Origin: Deltaproteobacteria bacterium
GTDB taxonomy: Bacteria; Myxococcota_A; UBA796; GCA-2862545
Assembly (NCBI GenBank): GCA_006226595.1
Contig: SBGP01000105.1
Span: forward strand, 1 to 55,385
DNA length: 55,385 nt
Direction of reading: 5' to 3'
The notes below the pieces were generated by a model. The model was given only the letters and a program-made list of their open reading frames with translations. It was not told the origin of the DNA and searched no databases. Position 1 is the first letter of the stretch. The number at the start of each line of letters is the position of its first letter. Position numbers and translations under genes: made by a program. Positions 1 to 7,588 of this stretch are shown in pieces.

Positions 1-267
1 TCCTGGGGCACCGACGACAACTCCCTCCGTACCGCCTTCGCCTCTTACGGCGAGGTCACCGAAGCCAAGGTCATCATGGAGCGCGACAGTGGTCGCAGCC
101 GTGGTTTCGGCTTCGTCACCTTTGTCGACGCCAGCCAGGCCCAGGCGGCTATCGCGGGCCTCGACGGTGCTGAGCTCGACGGTCGCGCCATGCGCGTAAA
201 CGTGGCTGAGCAGAAGAGCCGCGGTGGCGACCGGAACCGGCACGCCGGCAACGACCGCGGCTGGTAG
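1..267 (+). CDS. RRM-domain RNA-binding protein, 5' end missing
   Basis: Open from the first base of the window, so the N-terminus lies outside. The visible 88 residues are a single RNA recognition motif: SRGFGFVTF is a canonical RNP1, and the LSWGTDD-type start of RNP2 is cut at the edge. Bacterial and cyanobacterial RbpA-like proteins start a few residues before this point, so probably only about 5-10 residues are missing. After the RRM comes a short basic Arg/Gly/Asn tail (SRGGDRNRHAGNDRGW). Known members are small cytoplasmic single-stranded RNA binders linked to cold or stress adaptation; the actual RNA target is unknown. A strong intrinsic terminator follows at 300-332. Confidence 0.9.
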   Translation, partial: SWGTDDNSLRTAFASYGEVTEAKVIMERDSGRSRGFGFVTFVDASQAQAAIAGLDGAELDGRAMRVNVAEQKSRGGDRNRHAGNDRGW

Positions 268-299
268 CGGACGCGGGGCGCCACGGCGTCCCGAACTGG

Positions 300-332
300 A
301 AGCCCTCGTCCTTTCGGGACGGGGGCTTTCTT
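300..332 (+). terminator. Rho-independent terminator after the RRM gene
   Basis: A 12-bp stem (AAGCCCTCGTCC pairing with GGACGGGGGCTT, one G-T wobble) closes a TTTCG loop and is followed by a short T-rich run (TTTCTT). It lies 33 bases after the RRM stop, and right at the 3' end of the convergent small secreted-protein gene, so it may serve both directions. Confidence 0.8.
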
Positions 333-334
333 GC

Positions 335-613
335 TCAGATCCGTGTCCATGGCGAGGACCGGACGTTGACGGTGGCCCCGTAGCCGAGGTTCTCGTCGTA
401 GCTCACGCCCCACTGCTCCCAGTCCGGAAAGGGCGAGGAGAGGCAGAAACCCGTCGCCAGGGACTGGCGCGCCGAGCGCAGGCCGAGCGGCGCCGTCTGG
501 TACAAGTCTGAGGGCGCGACCTCGGGGCTCACTGCGCCGGGCTCTGCGGCGAACGCCACCTGCACCGCGCACAGACCGAACAGTCCGGGCAACCAGCTCA
601 AGGAATCACTCAC
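335..613 (-). CDS. Small secreted protein, unknown function
   Basis: A 92-residue protein with a GTG start chosen because GGAGG sits 5 bases upstream. The N-terminus reads as a Sec signal peptide: hydrophobic core WLPGLFGLCAVQVAFA, likely cleaved after AFA, leaving about 68 mature residues. The mature part has one Cys, is rich in Ser, Leu and Trp, and matches no family I recognise. It converges on the RRM gene. The Shine-Dalgarno and signal peptide support a real gene, but its short length leaves some doubt. Confidence 0.6.
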   Translation of the reverse strand: MSDSLSWLPGLFGLCAVQVAFAAEPGAVSPEVAPSDLYQTAPLGLRSARQSLATGFCLSSPFPDWEQWGVSYDENLGYGATVNVRSSPWTRI

Positions 614-1090
614 CCAGCCTCCAGTCGAGGCGAGGTGTATCGCAGGCGGTTCTCTCCGAGCAACGGTTTGGGATCGTGGCTGTGGACCACCTCGAAGTGG
701 GGTGGGGGAGGCACGCCATCGATTGCTGGAGCCCGTGCGCCAGTTCGCCGGTCACGAGGTCGGCGAACGTGGAAACACGGGTGCAGATTACGAGGTCAGC
801 CTCGCCTACCGTTCACGGTGAGTGGGACGAAGCCGAGAAGCTCTACCGGGAGATGGCAGAGCGTCCACCCCCCCCAGACCGGTCTCGCGCGGTCGTCTGC
901 CGCGCCCTCGCAGTCCCGGACGCCTGCCGGAGTCCGTCGTTCAAGTCGAGATCGACGCACCGCGTCGACGCGCAGGGATGGCCGATTCGTGGGGACGAGT
1001 CAGCGCCGAGTTCAACGACGCCTCACTGTGCGTGGGGGGACTACTAGAGTGTTGCCCAGTCTTGCCGCACTGGCAGCCTGGAGGTGAGTC
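614..1090. other. Intergenic stretch with degraded coding traces
   Basis: No intact gene is convincing here. One reading frame near 800-865 encodes HGEWDEAEKLYREMAERP, which reads like a TPR helix. Just upstream a different frame encodes YEVSLAYRSR before a stop, and a third frame near 920-1040 looks partly coding. This suggests an old gene broken by frameshifts. Near the right end TAGAGT at 1045-1050 is a plausible -10 element for the lipoprotein gene that starts at 1091. Confidence 0.35.
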
Positions 1091-2296
1091 TTGCGTACCC
1101 TCTTGCGAACGGCCTGTCTCTCGCTCGGCGCGATGGCCTGCGCGGGTTCGAACCCCGACATCGAGGACTCGAATGTCGAACCTCCACCGCCGTGCGGCCC
1201 GATCTGGGACCTCACCTACGACGATGTGTTCTCGACGCAGCTCGTCGCGTACCCGGGCGGAGACTTTCTGTTGGCGCGGGACGACACCTCCTTCATGCTG
1301 TCCCGAGTGAGCGCCGAGGGCAGCGAGCTGTGGGCGACGAGCGTCGCGGGCGGCGCCACGTCCCACAGCGAGCCGGCGGTCACCGAAGCGGGAGACATCG
1401 TCGTGGCCCTCACGACCGGTGGCGGCTCCCTGCTTGCCTCCTCCTTCGTGCAGCAGCTCCACGAGGACGGAACAGAGGGATGGCGCTACGAGTTCGTGGA
1501 CGCGTCAGGCGCCGCGTACACGACCGTGGGCGCAGAGACGTTGGGCAATCGGATCTTTGCCCATGCCGTGATCTCGAACACGGACTTCAGCGGCGTCCAG
1601 GTCGTCGAACTCGACGGCAGCGGAGCGGTCATCGACGAGTGGCAGATCGCCCACACAAGCGCTGGGTCGGTGTACAGCGATCTGGCCGTCACCACGACCG
1701 GACTCTGGGTGACCGTCACCGATACGGAGGTGGGGGCCGACCTCTACTACGGCACCTTCGACGGCAGCCCCACCCTGGTCACGAGTCAGCCGAGCATGAA
1801 CCGCCTCCGCGCGTTGCCGGATGGCCGGGTTCTCGTCGGCTCTTGGGACACGGACGAGGGGAGTGCCATCGACATCGTCGATACCGCCGGCACCACCGTG
1901 CGCGCGTTCGAGGTGCGAGGCTATCGCGCCCACCACTTCGGGACGGCGGTGCACGATGACGGCAGCTGGATGGTGGTCGGCGAGGCGCGCGCCACCTCGG
2001 TGTTCTTCGATTTCGGGGACCTGGGCTCGCTGAACTTCAGCCCGGAGCTCGCCCCCGGCTACGCGGACTCGGCCACCTGGGGCCTCGTCATGCGCCCAGA
2101 CGGCACCATCGGCAGCATCCAGTTTCCGCCCATCAGCGGGCTGACCGGGGCGTTCCGTGGTGCGTTCACACCAGACGGCGAGCCGGTGGTGTCGGGCTAT
2201 CTGAGCGACTCGATGACCCTTCCGACGAGCGGTGAGAAGCAAGGCCCCGCGGCGTACATGATGGCGACCTGCACCCACCCGCTCGAGCCCTGGTAG
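1091..2296 (+). CDS. Propeller-like lipoprotein, unknown function
   Basis: A 401-residue protein. The TTG start is chosen because GGAGG lies 6 bases upstream (1080-1084) and it opens directly into a lipoprotein signal (LRTACLSLGAMAC; the residue at -2 is Met, so the lipobox is not ideal). The mature N-terminus is a short acidic/proline linker (SNPDIEDSNVEPPPP). The rest is a run of about 45-residue beta-rich units with phrases such as YPGGDFLLARDD, LPDGRVLVGSWD and HDDGSWMVVGEA, typical of secreted seven-bladed propellers. Probably anchored at the outer membrane or periplasm. No catalytic motif is visible. Confidence 0.75.
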   Translation: MRTLLRTACLSLGAMACAGSNPDIEDSNVEPPPPCGPIWDLTYDDVFSTQLVAYPGGDFLLARDDTSFMLSRVSAEGSELWATSVAGGATSHSEPAVTEAGDIVVALTTGGGSLLASSFVQQLHEDGTEGWRYEFVDASGAAYTTVGAETLGNRIFAHAVISNTDFSGVQVVELDGSGAVIDEWQIAHTSAGSVYSDLAVTTTGLWVTVTDTEVGADLYYGTFDGSPTLVTSQPSMNRLRALPDGRVLVGSWDTDEGSAIDIVDTAGTTVRAFEVRGYRAHHFGTAVHDDGSWMVVGEARATSVFFDFGDLGSLNFSPELAPGYADSATWGLVMRPDGTIGSIQFPPISGLTGAFRGAFTPDGEPVVSGYLSDSMTLPTSGEKQGPAAYMMATCTHPLEPW

Positions 2297-2323
2297 GCGA
2301 GCCGTAGGCGTGCGCTGCGAGGC

Positions 2324-2977
2324 CTAGCGGGGCGTCTTCTCCACCGTGACGCCGTTGGACGAGTCGATGGTCCGACGAATGGTGAACCGCCCGATGGACT
2401 GCCCGTTGTGCGTGTAGCGCTGGGCCATGCCCCACGAGATGCCCCGGGACAGAGCCTCGGGGGTGAACCAGTCCACGAAGTTGCCGGTGTCGAAGCCGTG
2501 GCCGCCGTGGTAGTCGACGAACTGGCCGAAGTCGTCGACCGTGAACACGCCCGGCTCACCGGTGGTCACGTGACGCATCACCTCGGCGATGGTCGTCGGG
2601 TTGCCGGGTCCGCCCGCGAGGTCCCGATCGTTCATCCGCGAGGCCCAGGGGGCGCTGAAGTGCTCGACGATGCGCTCGCCCTCGTACGGGGAGGGTTCGT
2701 CGAACAGCACCGGGTTGCACTCCATGTACGCCGTCGCCTGCATGGCGTTGGTGCGCTGTAGGCTCGCGAGCTCGAGGTGGTCGATGGCCGGGCCCTGCCG
2801 TCGACCGCGACGCCCGCTGGCCGCCTCGTCGCCAGGTCCGTTGGTCGTCTCGGTCTCCGCCAACTGCTGAGCGAGGAAGGCGTTGCCCATGGTCGCCTGC
2901 GCGTCGCTGTCAGCCTGCGCGCCGCGAGTCGGCGCTGCCTGTGCGGGTCCTGCGGACGTGGATCGACGATCCTTCAT
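2324..2977 (-). CDS. Protein with N-terminal GNAFLA motif, candidate secreted cargo
   Basis: A 217-residue protein. The ATG at 2977 is chosen because GGGAGG lies 5 bases before it; an upstream in-frame extension has no ribosome site. There is no Sec signal. The first 30 residues are polar and disordered-looking, then comes DAQATMGNAFLAQQLAE (GNA at residues 31-33), almost identical to, and at the same position as, the motif in the protein encoded at 21127-22143. The C-terminal 150 residues (ELASLQRTNAMQATAYMECNP, then PEALSRGISWGMAQRY) match no family I recognise. Divergent from the muramidase gene at 3292, across a shared 314-base control region. Confidence 0.75.
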   Translation of the reverse strand: MKDRRSTSAGPAQAAPTRGAQADSDAQATMGNAFLAQQLAETETTNGPGDEAASGRRGRRQGPAIDHLELASLQRTNAMQATAYMECNPVLFDEPSPYEGERIVEHFSAPWASRMNDRDLAGGPGNPTTIAEVMRHVTTGEPGVFTVDDFGQFVDYHGGHGFDTGNFVDWFTPEALSRGISWGMAQRYTHNGQSIGRFTIRRTIDSSNGVTVEKTPR

Positions 2978-3291
2978 TCGACCTCCCAACGGTGCGCCTT
3001 GTATCTGGAAGATCGAGGTTTGTCCTCCCTGCTCGCGCGCTCTGGAGCGAGGAGACAACATCGGGGGGCTGCCGCCCGGTGATTTCGCGCGGCGCGCCCC
3101 AGGTGGACCGGACCGGGGGACGATCGTGGGTCCGCGACTCCCCACGCGTAGGCGCTGGGGCGGCATTAATGTCGCACTGCCGGGCGTCAAGGCGCTGTCA
3201 GGGGCATCGTGGGTTGGCACGGCGTTCGCATGAAGAGCGGGTGGCCCCTCTGGGCCGGTTCTCCTCACCGATCTTCTCTATGGAGCCCGCT
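2978..3291. promoter_or_regulatory. Divergent intergenic region between two candidate cargo genes
   Basis: These 314 bases separate two genes transcribed away from each other, so at least two promoters are expected here. Each gene has its own ribosome site at the edge (GGGAGG for the leftward gene, GGAG at 3282-3285 for the rightward gene). The most AT-rich spot is the ATTAAT palindrome near 3166. No -35/-10 pair with a good fit could be identified by eye. Confidence 0.4.
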
Positions 3292-4737
3292 ATGGCTCAC
3301 GCCCACGCCGTTCGTTCGCAGCCACGCGAAGTCGCTTCGCCGGCCAACGCCGCCACGTCGGAGGCCCCCGCCCAGGAGGGCACCCCGGCCTGGGCCAGCG
3401 AGCTCCAGGGCTCGCACGGCAACGCCCGCGTCCTCGAGCTCGTCACCGGCGAGTCCATGGGCGAGGACCAGGCCACCGCGCTCCTCGACAACTGCCAGGA
3501 GCACGAGAGCGAGGCGTCCACCGAGACCGAGGCGCCGGTTCCGGAGCTGCCCACCGCCACCCCGGCGAAGCGCCCGTCCGGCCAGCTCGGCTCGGTGTTC
3601 GACAGCCACGCGCAGAAGCTGCCGGGCATGCGGTTGTCGCCCTCGGGCGAGCACGCGTGGTCCATCAACCACTTCAAGAAGACCTTCGCGGCGAACCAGG
3701 GCCGCTACGAGGCCGTGGCCGCGCAGACCGGCATTCCCGCGCGCTTGATCGCGGCGCTGCACTTCCGCGAGTCCTCCATGCGCTTCGACACCTACCTCCA
3801 CCAGGGCGACCCGCTCGGCAAGCCGGCGGTGAACCACCCGGCGAACATCCCGGTGTTCCACGTGTGGGAGGACGCCGCGGTGCACGCGCTGACCGGCAAG
3901 TCGAGCGTCCGGGATGCGGTGGGCATGGACGCGTCCACCACGGACGAGACGGCCATCGCGACCTTCGCCGAGCGCTACAACGGCCTCGGCTACCACTACA
4001 AGAACAAGCCCAGCCCTTACGTCTACGCGGGCACCGACGTGTACCGGGGCGGTAAGTACGTCCGGGACGGGGTCTACGACCCGAACGTCTGGGACCGTCA
4101 GCCCGGCGTGATGGCGATGCTCCGCTCCCTGGACGAGGAGATGGGGCCGGCGAGCGCGCCGCAGACGCCCGACGAGGCCTGGCAGGGAGTCGCGGCCGGA
4201 AACCTGGTCATCCGCAAGGGGATGCGCGGCGCGGTGGTCGAGGCGCTGCAGCAGCGGCTGGTCGACGCCGGCCACGCCCTCCAGGTCGACGGCGACTTCG
4301 GCGCCAAGACGCTCGATGCACTGCTGAGCTTCCAGACCGCCCACGGGCTGACCGCGGATGGTCGCGTCGGCGCCGAGACGGCGGCGGCCCTCGATGCCGG
4401 CGGTCCCGACCACTGCGAGCTGCCGGAGGGCGGGGTGTCCGCGGAGGACCTCGGCGTGGCCCAGCCCGCTCAGCCGGCCCACCCCCTCGCCGATGACCCG
4501 GCCCTCAAGGACGCGTGGCAGGCGGTGCTCGACGGCGGTCGGCTGCTCAAGCACGGTCGTCGCGGCAACGCCGTGGAGGCTCTGCAGGTGCTGCTCGATG
4601 CCGCGGGCATCGACGTCGGGAGCTTCGACGGCATCTTCGGACGCATGACCGATGCCGCCGTGCGCGCGTTCCAGGCGGACCATGGCCTGGGCGTGGACGG
4701 TATCGTCGGACCGAAGACGGCGCGCGCGCTGGGCTAG
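3292..4737 (+). CDS. Muramidase (COG5526-like) with two peptidoglycan-binding domains
   Basis: A 481-residue predicted cell-wall hydrolase. The ATG at 3292 is preferred over the one at 3280 because GGAG is 6 bases upstream. Residues 1-50 lack a Sec signal and carry ELQGSHGNARVLELV, like the LQ..GN motif in cargo of contractile injection systems. Residues about 100-285 match lysozyme-family COG5526: LIAALHFRESSMRFDTYLHQ holds the presumed catalytic Glu (about 160), and the block YNGLGYHYKNKPSPYVYAGT is diagnostic. Two PG_binding_1 domains follow (about 303-372 and 416-481; GDFGAKTLDALLSFQ and GIFGRMTDAAVRAFQ). It should cleave glycan strands. The absent signal peptide means export by another route, or lysis. 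Confidence 0.85.
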   Translation: MAHAHAVRSQPREVASPANAATSEAPAQEGTPAWASELQGSHGNARVLELVTGESMGEDQATALLDNCQEHESEASTETEAPVPELPTATPAKRPSGQLGSVFDSHAQKLPGMRLSPSGEHAWSINHFKKTFAANQGRYEAVAAQTGIPARLIAALHFRESSMRFDTYLHQGDPLGKPAVNHPANIPVFHVWEDAAVHALTGKSSVRDAVGMDASTTDETAIATFAERYNGLGYHYKNKPSPYVYAGTDVYRGGKYVRDGVYDPNVWDRQPGVMAMLRSLDEEMGPASAPQTPDEAWQGVAAGNLVIRKGMRGAVVEALQQRLVDAGHALQVDGDFGAKTLDALLSFQTAHGLTADGRVGAETAAALDAGGPDHCELPEGGVSAEDLGVAQPAQPAHPLADDPALKDAWQAVLDGGRLLKHGRRGNAVEALQVLLDAAGIDVGSFDGIFGRMTDAAVRAFQADHGLGVDGIVGPKTARALG

Positions 4738-4816
4738 CCCCCGCAACACGCGAACGCCCAGGCCGATGTGGCCCGGGCGCGCAGATGGCCCGTGGCGGGC
4801 CGTGTCTCCGCTCTGG

Positions 4817-5494
4817 CTACGGCATCATGCAGCACAGGCCGAGCTTGCGCTCGTTGCCGTCCATCACGCGGGCGGCCGTCATGAAGGTGACCGGGTCGAC
4901 GGCGATCTGGCCTGGCTCCATCGGCGCGGAGCACTCGGTGGTGATGCACACGTCCACCGGGGTGCCGTCGGAGAGCATGCCCTGCTCGCGGCCGGTCTTG
5001 GCGTCCTGGGTCGAGATGCACACCATCGACTCCTTGCCGTTGAGCACCGCGACGGCATCGTCGATCACCGCGTCCCACTGGTCCGCGGACCAGCCCACTC
5101 CGAGGGCGACCTCGGAGAACTTGGGGTCCACGCTGCCCGTGCGGCCACCGATCACGGCGATCGGCTCGATGATGCCGCTCGCGTTCGCGGCGGCGCCGAT
5201 GCCGTAGGAGGGGCCGGCCTCCTGCTTGAGCAGGGACTCGATGGCGGCGGTGTTGGCGTACACGCTCTTGTACAGCGCGTCGAGCTCGGTGCTCAGGCTC
5301 TCGACCAGCTGGCTCAGGCTTCCGGTCTGCTCGCGACCCTTCGCGGCGGCGGCCTCGAGGTTCGTGATCTTGACCTGCTGCTCGCTCTGCCCGTCCGAGA
5401 GCGCCTCGACCTGGGAGCCGAGGTCGTCCTGAGCGAGCGCGGGAGCGCAGAAGAAGACGAGAGAAAGCGCGGCGAACGAAGCACGGTAGGACAT
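4817..5494 (-). CDS. Periplasmic coiled-coil protein, unknown function
   Basis: A 225-residue protein with GGAGGG just before the ATG. The clear Sec signal (ASFAALSLVFFCAPALAQ) is probably cut after ALA. Residues about 23-90 form a heptad-rich coiled coil (QVEALSDGQSEQQVKITNLE, later LSQLVESLSTELDALYKSVY). The C-terminal half carries five Cys (VCIST, VCITTECS, GLCCMMP), which likely form disulfides. Family unknown; coiled-coil plus Cys-rich design suggests an oligomeric envelope protein. It converges on the muramidase gene; a 6-bp GC hairpin (4787-4801) between them lacks a T-run. Confidence 0.75.
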   Translation of the reverse strand: MSYRASFAALSLVFFCAPALAQDDLGSQVEALSDGQSEQQVKITNLEAAAAKGREQTGSLSQLVESLSTELDALYKSVYANTAAIESLLKQEAGPSYGIGAAANASGIIEPIAVIGGRTGSVDPKFSEVALGVGWSADQWDAVIDDAVAVLNGKESMVCISTQDAKTGREQGMLSDGTPVDVCITTECSAPMEPGQIAVDPVTFMTAARVMDGNERKLGLCCMMP

Positions 5495-5624
5495 GGACCC
5501 TCCTGGGACAGCGGTTGTACGCCGGCACCTGGCGGCTGACCTCTCACGCTGATCTCACGGTCCCACCTGGCTGCGCGGACATCTCTCCCACGGTGTGAGC
5601 GGCTGGCCTCCGCGCCCACGCACG

Positions 5625-6941
5625 TCAGCGGAGCAGACCGCTGGCCTCCTCGATGCTCGTCCCCGCCGACGTCGTGCGGAGGGTGAGTGTCCCCACCTCG
5701 ACGAAGCCGACCTCGGAGGCCTCCATGGAAACGCGAGCCTCTCGGTCCTTGTAGGGCTCGTCGTTCACGGGGTCGAGGTCCGTGCCGCGGAAGCCCCAGA
5801 TCCGAGTCTCGATCTGCTTGAGGGTAAGCTCGAGCCGGTTTCCGAAGCTTTCGATCAACAGGTAGTTCTCCTCGGAAGCCAAGCCGCCGGACAGGTCGAA
5901 GGGCTCGTCGCCGACGAAGGAGTCCGCGCCCGTGGGCTGGAACAGGTTCGTGCCCGTGACGACCTGCACCACGCCCTCCGCCTCCTGGACCGATACGGCG
6001 TGCACCTCGCCAGGCAGGTACAGCGCCACGCCGTATCGAACGAACAGCTGCCACAGCTCTCCCGCTTCGTCCGTGTCGTTCATCAGTCCGCTGGACAGGC
6101 CGATTCGAACCTCGGACTGCCGGGCAATGGGGGCGTGTCCGAGGACCACGATGTGGTCGATGGACCGGTCATCCGCGGCCCGCGTCAGCGTGGACGCGAG
6201 CCACTCCAGCTGTGCGCCGTGCACGTCGATGGGACCTCGGCGTTGGTCGAGCACGGCGAACTGGTCGATTCCGACGAGCAACAGGTTGCCGCGCTGTACC
6301 GCGAACACCCGCCCCTCCATGCCTGAGGGCGCGTCCGCATACGCCCCTTCGCGTGAGGTGCTCGGGTTCCCGAGCTTGGCGACATAGACCTCGCGGTACA
6401 CGTCCAACAAGGCGCGCTTCTCGGCAGGCCAGTTGTTGTCGCCGACCTCGTGGTCGCCGACCACGGTGAACACCTGCTGATTGGCGTGGTCGTAGCCAGA
6501 GAAGTCCCGCACCGAGTCGATCCATCCGTCGTAGTACACGTCCGCTTCCGCACGGATGTGTGCGTCGGCTCCGCCCTGCGCGAGCTGCTCGGTCTTGGGC
6601 CAGCGGGTGTAGAGCATGTCGCCGGACACCGTGAAGAAGTCGGCTCGTTCGGCGTGGAGGGCTTCGAGAAGTACCTGGCTCGCGCCGCGATAGCCCTGTT
6701 CCACCGTGCCCACGAAGTCGCCCACGTGCGGGTTGATCGCCGCCTGGGGTCCTCCCGACTCGATCTCTGCACCGAGCTCCAGCTGGCGGGCGACGGTCAG
6801 GTCGAACAGACGCGGGTCCCGGTACTGCAGATCCATGTTCACGAAGTCCGGCACGCTGACGAAGCGGACCTCGGGCGAGCGCGACGAGTTGGCACAGCCG
6901 ATCGCGAGAAGCGCCCCCAGTCCGATGCCCGGCGTCCGCAT
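5625..6941 (-). CDS. Calcineurin-like metallophosphoesterase lipoprotein
   Basis: A 438-residue protein. ATG at 6941 is used rather than the GTG just before it, because GGAG then sits at a normal 5-base distance. The N-terminus is a lipoprotein signal (GIGLGALLAIGC). Metallophosphoesterase motifs appear in order: SGDM (about residue 105), VGDHE (about 161), LGHAP (about 269) and GEVHA (about 310). Two ligands deviate: the family GNH[ED] is GDHE, and the first DxH is not clear (PDFVN). The fold is likely but catalysis is less sure. Predicted to act on a phosphoester outside the cytoplasm. The gene stands alone. Confidence 0.75.
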   Translation of the reverse strand: MRTPGIGLGALLAIGCANSSRSPEVRFVSVPDFVNMDLQYRDPRLFDLTVARQLELGAEIESGGPQAAINPHVGDFVGTVEQGYRGASQVLLEALHAERADFFTVSGDMLYTRWPKTEQLAQGGADAHIRAEADVYYDGWIDSVRDFSGYDHANQQVFTVVGDHEVGDNNWPAEKRALLDVYREVYVAKLGNPSTSREGAYADAPSGMEGRVFAVQRGNLLLVGIDQFAVLDQRRGPIDVHGAQLEWLASTLTRAADDRSIDHIVVLGHAPIARQSEVRIGLSSGLMNDTDEAGELWQLFVRYGVALYLPGEVHAVSVQEAEGVVQVVTGTNLFQPTGADSFVGDEPFDLSGGLASEENYLLIESFGNRLELTLKQIETRIWGFRGTDLDPVNDEPYKDREARVSMEASEVGFVEVGTLTLRTTSAGTSIEEASGLLR

Positions 6942-7001
6942 CACGACTCCGCTTGATGTGCCAGATTACCAATGGCGGGGCACCGACGGGCGGGCTGATG
7001 A

Positions 7002-7269
7002 CACGTTCTCGCCCGTACCGCGACGATGTATGCGGCGGACTCGGGGCCCCCCGCCACTGACGTCCGTGCTCGATCTGACCCAGCACACGACCCCGTTCAC
7101 CTTCGGCGCGGGCGACGAGGTGTGGGCGTGGAACTACCAGGGGGCGAGCCAGGATGGGTGGATCTACTGGGTCGACACCAGCACGACCTGGGCGGTGACA
7201 CCTGTGGGCAGCTTCGACCCTGATGGCACCGGTCTCGGCAATCTCCAAGGGCTGTTCTGGGTCGAGTAG
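7002..7269 (+). pseudogene. Remnant of a secreted protein, frameshifted
   Basis: From about 7060 to the TAG at 7267-7269 the frame has near-perfect GC at third positions and encodes a natural-looking C-terminus (TFGAGDEVWAWNYQGASQDG, then STTWAVTPVGSFDPDGTG). Upstream, the coding signal moves to another frame (VLARTATMYAADSGPP), with the switch at a run of six C near 7046-7051, so one indel there would join the two. No start or ribosome site was found. It looks like an SH3-like or secreted-protein tail left behind; a very short real gene starting at GTG 7066 cannot be excluded. Confidence 0.45.
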
Positions 7270-7436
7270 CTCGTGGCCGCGCGTGGGCGGTCGGCCCCCC
7301 CTTCGGCGCGGTGTTCCCGAGAGCGGTGGGGGGGCCAACGACGCCGTGTCCGTCCCTGCGTCGCACCCCTGAGACCGTTTGATGCGCGCATCTCGCGGGC
7401 TTTCCGGCGGAGTTCGGACGGCCGTGGGGCGTGACG

Positions 7437-7496
7437 TGTTCGCGCGGCGAACAGTGTTCGGATGCCGAACAGGCACATGTGTTCGGATTGCGAACA
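7437..7496. promoter_or_regulatory. Three perfect copies of the dyad TGTTCG-N5-CGAACA
   Basis: Three identical 17-bp inverted repeats lie in a row at 7437-7453, 7455-7471 and 7480-7496, starting 18 and 25 bases apart. The half-sites are perfect in all three while the 5-base centres differ (CGCGG, GATGC, GATTG), as expected of operators for a dimeric repressor or activator. The third copy extends to ACATG/CATGT flanks. They lie 93-152 bases upstream of the lipase start. A further perfect hairpin, GCTTGT-N6-ACAAGC, lies near 7544-7561, between the array and the gene. The regulator is unknown. Confidence 0.75.
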
Positions 7497-7588
7497 TGTC
7501 CCTCTCAGGGCACGGGTGAACCTTGCTTTTGCGTTTTCGGCACGCTTGTTGCTTTACAAGCGCGTGACGATTCACGGAGGGAGGTCTC

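Noticed and set aside
4787-4801. Intrinsic terminator between the muramidase and the coiled-coil gene
   Set aside because: GGCCCG-TGG-CGGGCC is a perfect but short stem with no T-run; in this GC content such stems arise often.
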